NCBI RefSeq assembly: GCF_000722545.1
Contig: NZ_JNVM01000014.1
Coordinates: 62,001 to 126,000, forward strand
DNA: 64,000 bases
Reading direction: 5' to 3'
Source: Paenibacillus tyrphae
Lineage (GTDB): Bacteria; Bacillota; Bacilli; Paenibacillales; NBRC-103111
Positions 58,181-64,000 of this stretch are shown in pieces. The first letter of the stretch is position 1. Each line of letters opens with the position of its first letter. Both the position numbers and the translations under genes were made by a program. The notes below the pieces were generated by a model. It saw only the letters and a program-made list of their open reading frames with translations, made no database searches and was not told where the DNA came from.

Positions 58181-58846
58181 TCACTCTTCGTCCGGGCGCA
58201 TAAGTCCCTGCTGCCAAGCGAAAACGGCTGCTTTGGTGCGGTCCAGCATATGCAGCTTGCTTAAAATATTACTGACGTGGCCTTTCACCGTCTTCTCGCT
58301 GATGATCAGGCGCTCGGCAATCTCCGCGTTCGTCAGCCCGCCCGCGATCAGGCGCAGCACTTCGAGCTCGCGGTCGCTCAACTCGGCGAACGGGCTGTCA
58401 TCCGTCCGACGCGTATCGCGTATCTCCTGAACAACCCGCGCAGCCACGCGCGGATGCATCATCGACTCGCCATGTACGGCTCTGCGCACGGTCTCGACCA
58501 GTTGTTCCGGTTCGATATCCTTAAGCACGTAGGAGAGCGCTCCTGCGCGCAGAGCAGGAAAAATATGCTCGTCCTCATGATAAGAGGTCAGCACAATCAC
58601 CTGGGAACGGGGGCTGACTTGCTTGACCTGTCTCGTAGCCTCTACGCCGTCCATGCCGGGCATCACCAGATCCGTGAGAACGACGTCAGGCACAAGCTCG
58701 GCGGCTAAGCGGACGGCACTTTCTCCCGAATCGGCTTCGCCTACGACCCGGCAATCGGGCTGAATCTTGAACAATGCGCACAAGCCCTGACGTACAATCG
58801 AGTGATCGTCGACAATCAGAATTGTGATCGGTTCCGTCTTTGTCAT
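58181..58846 (-). CDS. Response regulator, NarL/LuxR family (LiaR-like)
   Basis: 221 aa. Receiver domain with acidic pair D13-D14, phosphorylated Asp59 (LTDLVMPGMDG) and the VLTSY and KD (SYVLKD) positions. C-terminal LuxR helix-turn-helix from about residue 158: LSDRELEVLRLIAGGLTNAEIAERLIISEKTVKGHVSNILSKL-type pattern. It is encoded 36 bases after the kinase gene. Likely targets include the CxxC membrane-protein genes downstream. Confidence 0.93.
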   Translation of the reverse strand: MTKTEPITILIVDDHSIVRQGLCALFKIQPDCRVVGEADSGESAVRLAAELVPDVVLTDLVMPGMDGVEATRQVKQVSPRSQVIVLTSYHEDEHIFPALRAGALSYVLKDIEPEQLVETVRRAVHGESMMHPRVAARVVQEIRDTRRTDDSPFAELSDRELEVLRLIAGGLTNAEIAERLIISEKTVKGHVSNILSKLHMLDRTKAAVFAWQQGLMRPDEE

Positions 58847-58882
58847 GTTGCCCGCTCCATTCGAATAAGGAATCTTGTTCTT

Positions 58883-60397
58883 TTACACCGCTTGAATCTC
58901 CGTTTGCTTGCAGCGGATGACAATTGTCGTGCCGTGTCCCTTCTCGCTGCGGATATCGATATGGCCGCCCAGCGCCTGCACCCGCTCGCGCATGGAGGAC
59001 AGGCCGACGCCCTGCCGGTCTGCGAGGCGGACATCGAATCCGCACCCATTGTCGCGGATGGAGAGCGTCACCGTCTCGCCGCATGCCAGAGAGAGCTTCA
59101 TCGCGCTCGCCTGGCTGTGGCGGGCAATATTAGCCAGCGCCTCCTGGGTGATGCGAAAGAAGGCTTCTTCTATAAGCGGAGACACCTGCTGCCCGCCGTG
59201 CGCCTCCACCTCTACAGCAATCCCCGTCTGCTCTTGCCAGACCTTCACATAATCCTCCAAGGCATGCGCCAGATCCTTGCCCTCCAAGGCCACCGGACGC
59301 AGCTGATGAATGAGCGCGCGCAGTTCCTGCTGCGTTTGACGTATCAGCTTTTCCGCTTCGACCAGATGCGACCGCGCCGCTTGCTCATCCTGACCGATCA
59401 AAGTTTTGGCCGTATTCACCCAGATCGAGACAGCAAACATCTGCTGTTTCACGCTATCGTGCAGCTCTCTGGCCAACCGGTTGCGCTCGTCCAGCGCCGC
59501 AAGGTCCTGCCGCGTCCGGAGCAGATGCTGGAGCTGCTTCGCCATTTGATTAAGCCGGTGCGCCAGCTGCCCCAACTCGTCGCCGGAGGGATCGTCAACA
59601 AAGGTGGTAAAATCGCCTTGACTCCATCGGTCAGCCGACGTCAGAATCCTTCGCAAACGCCGCACAAGACTTCGCGACGTTACGATTCCGAAAGCGAGAC
59701 CGACAAGCGCCGCGCCTATAAAAAAGGCGATGATGCTGAAGCCGAAAAATTGAAAGGCTTTCGGTATAAACTCCCACAAATTGTTCGCAGACGACCGGAC
59801 CTGTTCGGCTTTCACCACCAAGGCCCCCTTGGTCGCCTTCGAATTGACAATCGGAGCCACAACGTAGATGGTGCCCTTTTCCTCGTAGGTAGACGTGTTC
59901 ATGATGGGAATCGAGGCGGGTTCCAAAGCCAGTGCCGTCCGAATGTGCTGCTGCACGCTTGCAGGCAATCCTGCCCCGAACCCGCCCGCCTCGGGCCAAT
60001 GCTCTCCTGCGACAGCGATCAGCTGCCCTTCAGGATCGATCACGGCGGAAAACCCCTGAAATTCGGTGCCGTTTTCCAGGCGCCAATCCCTCAGAGCTTC
60101 GTATAGTTGATTTCGATTGATGAAGGGTCCCGTGAAGTTGGAGCCTACGTTCTGTGCCACCATCCCTACTTCGTAGGCAAGCGTTTGTCTGACATTATAT
60201 TTGGCTATGCCAAACATAATCAGAACGCCCACCATTTCGAGCACGAGCAGAACAACCATCGTTGTGAGAATGTAAAACAAGGTCAACTTCCATTGCAATC
60301 GACGGAAGCGCTGGACAAAACGGGATAGGAATCTCAAGTTTTTTTCTTTTCCTTCCTGCCAAAAAAGTAATCTTTTCCTCTTCCTCCATCTTATCAT
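58883..60397 (-). CDS. Sensor histidine kinase, NarX/LiaS-type (HisKA_3)
   Basis: Up to 504 aa. Two membrane segments (about 38-62 and 215-240) enclose an extracellular region of about 150 residues with FSAVIDPEGQLIAVAGEHW, a PAS/Cache-like sensor. Then HAMP, and ARELHDSVKQQMFAVSIWV with phosphorylated His313. The ATPase has EALANIARHSQASA and GVGLSSMRERVQALGG. ATG 60397 has no ribosome binding site; TTG 60337, after a GGAAGG-rich stretch, is an alternative start. Signal unknown. Confidence 0.9.
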   Translation of the reverse strand: MIRWRKRKRLLFWQEGKEKNLRFLSRFVQRFRRLQWKLTLFYILTTMVVLLVLEMVGVLIMFGIAKYNVRQTLAYEVGMVAQNVGSNFTGPFINRNQLYEALRDWRLENGTEFQGFSAVIDPEGQLIAVAGEHWPEAGGFGAGLPASVQQHIRTALALEPASIPIMNTSTYEEKGTIYVVAPIVNSKATKGALVVKAEQVRSSANNLWEFIPKAFQFFGFSIIAFFIGAALVGLAFGIVTSRSLVRRLRRILTSADRWSQGDFTTFVDDPSGDELGQLAHRLNQMAKQLQHLLRTRQDLAALDERNRLARELHDSVKQQMFAVSIWVNTAKTLIGQDEQAARSHLVEAEKLIRQTQQELRALIHQLRPVALEGKDLAHALEDYVKVWQEQTGIAVEVEAHGGQQVSPLIEEAFFRITQEALANIARHSQASAMKLSLACGETVTLSIRDNGCGFDVRLADRQGVGLSSMRERVQALGGHIDIRSEKGHGTTIVIRCKQTEIQAV

Positions 60398-60449
60398 CTA
60401 TTCGGCGGATCTGTCTGTGTATGACGGCATGATCATTGTTTTTTACAGC

Positions 60450-60475
60450 AAAAAAGCCCTCCGCAACAGAGGGCC
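60450..60475 (-). terminator. Terminator of the YjdM gene
   Basis: Minus strand GGCCCTC pairs with GAGGGCT around TGTTGCG, followed by TTTTTT. Confidence 0.8.
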
Positions 60476-60519
60476 TCCAAATATAGATTCGCCAGTTTCC
60501 TTTAAACCTTTAAACCGCA

Positions 60520-60861
60520 CTAAATCTTTTTAACAAATTCGGATTTTAATTTCATCGCTCCAAAACCATCGATTTTGCAATCAATATCGTGATCCCCGTC
60601 AACCAAACGGATATTTTTAACTTTTGTTCCCATTTTCAAGACCGATGAGCTCCCTTTTACTTTCAGGTCCTTGATGACCGTTACCGTATCGCCATCGTTT
60701 AAAATATTTCCATTGGCGTCTTTGACAATCTTGTGGTCTTCGCGATGTTCCGTATCTGCTTCTGGCGTCCACTCATGGGCGCATTCCGGGCAAATCAGAA
60801 GGCTTCCGTCCTCGTAAGTGTACGCTGAATTACATTTCGGACAATTTGGCAAATTAGACAT
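60520..60861 (-). CDS. yjdM: YjdM/PhnA-family zinc-ribbon protein
   Basis: 113 aa from ATG 60861. N-terminal zinc ribbon NCPKCNSAYTYEDGSLLICPEC (two CxxC pairs), then HEWTPEA and the PhnA-type SH3-like domain (VTVIKDLKVKGSSSVLKMGTKVKNIRLVDGDHDIDC). Despite the name PhnA, these proteins are not proven phosphonate hydrolases; function unknown. Full length for the family. GGAG lies 11 bases before the start. Confidence 0.92.
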   Translation of the reverse strand: MSNLPNCPKCNSAYTYEDGSLLICPECAHEWTPEADTEHREDHKIVKDANGNILNDGDTVTVIKDLKVKGSSSVLKMGTKVKNIRLVDGDHDIDCKIDGFGAMKLKSEFVKKI

Positions 60862-60972
60862 AATTTCTCTAGCTCCATTCGTTCGTATTAGACTTATACT
60901 GTCATAGTCTGTTCCTATTTGCAAACCTTCGGACTAGACTCATTAGAACGGGCCTCATTTTTTCCAACCCGC

Positions 60973-61095
60973 GTCAGCGCCTCCGGGTGGGACGCAGGGT
61001 TTATGCTGCTGACCGCTTCTTGCGCGATTGCAGCCGTGATCTTTGCCCTAACTTGGAATGTTCGTGGCCAAGAAGTCGTGAAGAACCAGCATTAA
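60973..61095 (+). pseudogene. 3' remnant of an MFS transporter gene
   Basis: The frame ends VSASGWDAGFMLLTASCAIA, AVIFALTWNV and VKNQH before TAA 61093: the last membrane segment and tail of a 12- or 14-segment exporter. Nothing upstream supplies the rest, and a terminator follows it directly. Relic of a gene mostly lost by deletion. Confidence 0.7.
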
Positions 61096-61098
61096 TTG

Positions 61099-61143
61099 AA
61101 AAAGAAGGAGTAAAAATCCACGCGATTTTTACTCCTTCTTTTT
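61099..61143. terminator. Bidirectional terminator
   Basis: A 20-base perfect stem, AAAAAGAAGGAGTAAAAATC against its complement, with a CACGC loop. It follows the MFS remnant and lies 34 bases before the end of the opposing ArsR-SRPBCC gene. Confidence 0.85.
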
Positions 61144-61177
61144 ATGTTTTCTCCAGCGGATTCCCACCCGCCTGCTG

Positions 61178-61945
61178 TTAATCCCCGGCAAGAGTTGCCC
61201 CGGTTTCAAGGAATGTCTTCATGCCCGAGAGGACAATCGGCACGCCATTTTCAAGAATGGCAGCAGTATTCAAAGCCTGCTCGAATTCATCATGCACGAC
61301 CGTTACGAGAGTCACTCCCTGCAGCTCGGCATGCGGATCGATTTCCCATGTCATGCGTGACGGGGAATCGCCGGCCGCATGAGGGAACGAAAGAAACTTC
61401 CAGCTCATCGTCAGCCTATGAGGAGGGTCCAAGGCGAGAATGGTGCCTTCGACTTGCTTCTTCCCCTCCGGGTTCCGCAATTCGAAAGGAGATCCGACCT
61501 CCCAATCGGATCGGATCGAGCAATTGAACCAAAACTTCGAGGTTTTGGCCGGATCGGTGATGGCTTGCCAGATTTGTTCAGGTGTCGCTTTAATGGCAAT
61601 CCGGTTGACATGCCGGGGTTTATTGTCCATAGTCGTTTCACGCTCCAGTTCGGTTTTCAGAGATGTTAGTTCGATAGCCCAAGGTTCGGCGTATTTGCTA
61701 ACCCACCGGTCGTAGATTTGACGGATCGGTACCGCATTCAAATAATGCAGCTTTTCCCGGCCGACTTTGCGGGTCGTAATGAGACCGGCTTCCTCCAAAA
61801 TGTTCAGATGCTTCATGACGCCGAATCTCGACATTTGCAAAGGCGCGCAAAGATCGTTCAGCGTTCGCCCGTCGGAGGCGTGAAGCAGATCGAGGAGCGT
61901 GCGCCGGCTGGGGTCGGCCAATGCCTTGAAGATTTCATTTTCCAA
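61178..61945 (-). CDS. ArsR helix-turn-helix fused to an SRPBCC/AHSA1 domain
   Basis: 255 aa from TTG 61945, eight bases after GGAGG. Residues 1-95: winged helix, IFKALADPSRRTLLDLLHAS and APLQMSRFGVMKHLNILEEAGLITTRKVGREKLHYLN, the ArsR pattern without metal cysteines. Residues about 105-255: AHSA1 START-like domain (RIAIKATPEQIWQAITDPAKTSKFWF). The two usually occur as neighbouring genes and are fused here. The SRPBCC cavity could bind a hydrophobic ligand. Divergent from the FMN-reductase operon, whose promoter contains two palindromes that are its likely sites. Confidence 0.9.
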   Translation of the reverse strand: MENEIFKALADPSRRTLLDLLHASDGRTLNDLCAPLQMSRFGVMKHLNILEEAGLITTRKVGREKLHYLNAVPIRQIYDRWVSKYAEPWAIELTSLKTELERETTMDNKPRHVNRIAIKATPEQIWQAITDPAKTSKFWFNCSIRSDWEVGSPFELRNPEGKKQVEGTILALDPPHRLTMSWKFLSFPHAAGDSPSRMTWEIDPHAELQGVTLVTVVHDEFEQALNTAAILENGVPIVLSGMKTFLETGATLAGD

Positions 61946-61997
61946 TAAGAACACCTCCTTCTGAGACAGCAAGCTTTAGGATTTTATTTTTTGCCCC

Positions 61998-62047
61998 TTG
62001 ACATGTTACCATATGGTCACATATTATAAGAGTGACAATATAGTCAC
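61998..62047 (+). promoter_or_regulatory. Divergent promoter with ArsR-type operators
   Basis: Plus strand TTGACA (61998-62003), 18-base spacer, TATTAT (62022-62027). Palindromes: ACCATATGGT (62008-62017) inside the spacer and GTGACAATATAGTCAC (62032-62047) just downstream. A repressor there would block the reductase operon and its own gene. Confidence 0.7.
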
Positions 62048-62108
62048 ATGTTATCACAAACCCATCGGTTTGCAACCATCAAAATGAGAGTGAAAGGTGA
62101 TGTTTCCT

Positions 62109-62660
62109 ATGAAAATAACCATGATTGCCGGCAGTAACCGCGAAGTCGCTACGAGCACGTCTCTTCTTCGATCCATCGAACGTCTGTTGAAAGCCCAAAA
62201 TATATCGGTCACGTTGGTTGATCTGCGGGAGCTGCCCTTGCCGCTGTATTCCCCCGATGACCAAGCGCTTCACCCCAATGTCCAGCGTTTAACAGAAGCG
62301 GTCGCGGACGCCGAGGGCCTCATCCTCGCGACCCCGGAATACCACGGCTCCATATCGGGAGTGCTGAAAAACGCCCTGGACTACATGCATGCCGGTCTGG
62401 TTGCCGGGAAGCCGGTGCTTTCCGTAAGTTCCGCCGGCGGTCCGATGGGGGTCAGCTCGCTGCTGCATCTTCAAGGTATTGTGCGCAATTTGCATGGCGT
62501 TAACAGTCCCGAGTGGATTTCCATCGGAGCCGGGTTCCATAGCTTTGATTCGGAAGGTCATCCGTCGGACGAGGGAATACGGGGAAGAGTCGAAAGTGCG
62601 GTCGGGATGTTCGTAGACCTCATCCGGAAGCTCGCGGCCGGAGTTGAAGCAGCTATATAA
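62109..62660 (+). CDS. NADPH-dependent FMN reductase / azoreductase-like
   Basis: 183 aa from ATG 62109, nine bases after AAAGGTG. Flavodoxin-like fold: KITMIAGSNREVATSTSLLR (phosphate loop), ILATPEYHGSISGVLKNALDYM near residue 72 with the P-E-Y motif, and SSAGGPMGV. It uses NADPH to reduce FMN, quinones or azo compounds. First gene of an operon with two SnoaL-like proteins (25-base gaps), controlled by the divergent ArsR-SRPBCC gene. Confidence 0.9.
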   Translation: MKITMIAGSNREVATSTSLLRSIERLLKAQNISVTLVDLRELPLPLYSPDDQALHPNVQRLTEAVADAEGLILATPEYHGSISGVLKNALDYMHAGLVAGKPVLSVSSAGGPMGVSSLLHLQGIVRNLHGVNSPEWISIGAGFHSFDSEGHPSDEGIRGRVESAVGMFVDLIRKLAAGVEAAI

Positions 62661-62685
62661 TCGAACAACCAAGGAGATGCTTGCC

Positions 62686-63033
62686 ATGAAAACGATGGAA
62701 CAGAAAAATATCGAAATCGTCACCGCGTTTATCGAAGCTGCCGGGAATCGAAGCGAGCTGGATCGCACGGATCAATTTTTTGCGGAGCAGCTCGGCGAAG
62801 CCTTTACGGATCGGCATTATGCGGTAGACGAAATTTTGGCGCAAGGCGAGAAGGTCACGGCCAGAATTGTCATCACAGGCATGCATCAAGGCGTGTTTGC
62901 CGGCAAAGCGCCTACGGGCCGATCGGTAAAGATCACGCAGTTCCGCGAATTTCGCGTCGTCGACGACCAGATTGCCGAGCATCGCGGGTGGTTCGATACC
63001 GGAACGCTGCTGCCCCAGCTTCAAGCCAATTAA
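62686..63033 (+). CDS. SnoaL-like protein, internally shortened copy
   Basis: 115 aa from ATG 62686, nine bases after AAGGAG. The N-terminus MEQKNIEIVTAFIEAA and the second half KVTARIVITGMHQGVFAGKAPTGRSVKITQFREFRVVDDQIAEHRGWFD are SnoaL/ester-cyclase-like. Compared with the next gene about 18 residues are missing after TDQFFAEQ, in the helix that closes the cavity. The frame is intact, so it may be expressed, but activity is doubtful. Confidence 0.8.
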   Translation: MKTMEQKNIEIVTAFIEAAGNRSELDRTDQFFAEQLGEAFTDRHYAVDEILAQGEKVTARIVITGMHQGVFAGKAPTGRSVKITQFREFRVVDDQIAEHRGWFDTGTLLPQLQAN

Positions 63034-63058
63034 ACCGAAAGGAAGGAGATGTTGGGTG

Positions 63059-63460
63059 ATGCAAACGATCGAGCAGAAAAATATCGAAACCGTTACGGCG
63101 TTTATCGAGGCATTCTGGAATGAAAGCGACATGGAATGTACGGACCTGTTTTTATCGGACGATTATCAAGAGCTCACTTATGAATCCAAAGAAGGGCTGA
63201 AGCAATTTGCCGGCAAAATATTGGGGGCCTTTCCCGATAAGCGCTACACCGTGGAAGAGATGATCGCCCAGGGGGAGAAGGTCCTTGTCCGAATGACCGT
63301 GAAAGGCACGCATACCGGAACGTTTTTCGGAGCCTCCCCTACGGGCAACTCCATCGATGTCACGCTGTACCGCCAATATCGCGTCGTCGATGGCAAAATT
63401 GCCGAGCACCGCGGCTGGATCGATATGGTGACCATGTGGCGCCAGCTTCAAGCCAGTTAA
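63059..63460 (+). CDS. SnoaL-like polyketide cyclase-family protein
   Basis: 133 aa from ATG 63059, ten bases after AAGGAG. Complete SnoaL-like fold: EQKNIETVTAFIEAFWNESD, the cavity-closing helix KEGLKQFAGKILGAFPDKRY, then VRMTVKGTHTGTFFGASPTGNSIDVTLYRQYRVVDGKIAEHRGWID. Family members are cyclases or binding proteins for small ring compounds. Tandem paralogue of the preceding gene (identical EQKNIE start and EHRGW tail). Co-transcribed with the FMN reductase. Confidence 0.85.
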   Translation: MQTIEQKNIETVTAFIEAFWNESDMECTDLFLSDDYQELTYESKEGLKQFAGKILGAFPDKRYTVEEMIAQGEKVLVRMTVKGTHTGTFFGASPTGNSIDVTLYRQYRVVDGKIAEHRGWIDMVTMWRQLQAS

Positions 63461-63471
63461 GTGCAGAACAA

Positions 63472-63515
63472 AGGCCGGGAATCCCTCGAATGAGAGATCA
63501 TCTCCGGCCTGTTTA
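63472..63515. terminator. Terminator between convergent genes
   Basis: AGGCCGG and CCGGCCT with inner GATCTC-type pairing; TGTTT follows on the plus strand and TTTGTT on the minus. Confidence 0.65.
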
Positions 63516-63517
63516 CT

Positions 63518-64000
63518 TTATCTCCTTTTTTCAGAGATCGTTGAAATCTTATGCATCTCAATGAATTGATCCACGGTAATCGATTTTCCGAAATGATGAA
63601 CGACGTGTTCGAGAACATGCTTTCTTTGTTCTTGTGTAAAAGCGGCTGTCGCGTCTTCGATAACCGTCATTTCATAACCAAGGTCGTGCCTGTGTCTGAG
63701 AGTAGATTCTACGCAAACGTGAAGCGCATAACCTGCGATGTATACTTTTTTGATCCCCTGATTTCGAAGGAAGCTATCCAAATTGGATCCCGCAAACCCG
63801 CTGGCCCCGGTTCTGCCCGATACAACAAACTCCCCAGGTTCAGGTGTGAACGCTTCTCCGAACCGGCTTCCCGGCGTCCCTTTAATAAAGGTTTTGAATG
63901 TGGAAATGCCGGCGCGCAAACCATACGTTGTATTGCCTAGTTCCACATGGTTTTCATCAAAGAACAGGCCGCAGTGAATAATTTGGATATCGCTTTTCCT
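63518..64000 (-). CDS. Isochorismatase-like cysteine hydrolase, N-terminus beyond the window
   Basis: 161 codons visible; the frame runs open to base 64000 (SDIQIIHCGLFFDENHVELG). Catalytic Cys in YIAGYALHVCVESTLRHRHDLGYEM near the middle, followed by VIEDATAAFTQEQ, as in nicotinamidase/isochorismatase-like amidases; the catalytic Asp should lie in the missing N-terminus. GxFGEAF and FVVSGRTGASGF carry the Lys-less loop variant of uncharacterised members. Substrate unknown. Confidence 0.85.
   Translation of the reverse strand, partial: RKSDIQIIHCGLFFDENHVELGNTTYGLRAGISTFKTFIKGTPGSRFGEAFTPEPGEFVVSGRTGASGFAGSNLDSFLRNQGIKKVYIAGYALHVCVESTLRHRHDLGYEMTVIEDATAAFTQEQRKHVLEHVVHHFGKSITVDQFIEMHKISTISEKRR

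Noticed and set aside
1..64000. CRISPR arrays, phage genes and transposases
   Set aside because: Looked for regular short direct repeats, integrase, capsid and transposase motifs on both strands and saw none; only the foldback element and small duplications were found.

Overview
The window looks like chromosomal DNA of a spore-forming Bacillota, most likely Paenibacillaceae. It carries CotF-like coat proteins, a yjlC-ndh pair, a cytochrome c-551 lipoprotein, copper-amine-oxidase-type stalk domains, cadherin-like sandwich repeats, strong AGGAGG ribosome binding sites and sigma-A promoters. Base composition looks GC-rich (estimated by eye), except for a clearly AT-rich patch at about 36.8-37.4 kb. 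No transposase, CRISPR array, phage gene or rRNA was seen.

Layout. 0-9.3 kb: partial Bcr/CflA exporter, GNAT, lipoate ligase, cytochrome c, a preQ1-I riboswitch with a queuosine-precursor transporter, a DHA2 exporter, a TetR-controlled NAD(P)H oxidoreductase, and yjlC-ndh. 9.3-12.9 kb: tRNA-Asp(GTC) next to gluQ, whose product acts on queuosine in that tRNA, then an ABC-F gene preceded by an upstream ORF and an attenuator-like terminator. 13-23 kb: cheW remnant, YceI with two BlaI/MecI-like operators, futalosine-pathway genes mqnB-mqnD, a YdcF protein, a 202-bp inverted-repeat element, an NSS transporter, pspC-pspA, and a DNA-repair pair (atl, mpg).

23.2-33.9 kb is one ten-gene minus-strand cluster: dipeptide-type ABC transporter, M20 peptidase, IclR regulator, DUF1177, AroM-like and M29-like proteins. 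It suggests uptake and hydrolysis of an unidentified peptide-like or racemisable amino-acid compound.

34-46 kb: coat proteins, a LysR/SDR divergent pair, AT-rich small ORFs, EVE, DinB and WYL proteins, an AraC regulator, a cre site followed by a chimeric pseudogene and an intact nucleoside hydrolase, a beta-carbonic anhydrase, a cadherin-like secreted protein and an SDR.

45.7-60.4 kb is an envelope and signalling region. A VanRS-like two-component system is followed by two MalF/MalG-type permeases, an HlyD-like adaptor, a sugar-type binding protein and a stalk-domain protein, with no ATPase gene. The same 39-bp promoter box (31/39 identical, identical spacing to a TATCCT element) precedes both this operon and a vanY-type carboxypeptidase gene 4.6 kb away. 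A second, NarL/LiaR-type system precedes two paralogous CxxC membrane proteins. 60.5-64 kb: YjdM, an MFS remnant, an ArsR-SRPBCC fusion divergent from an FMN reductase with two SnoaL-like proteins, and a partial cysteine hydrolase.
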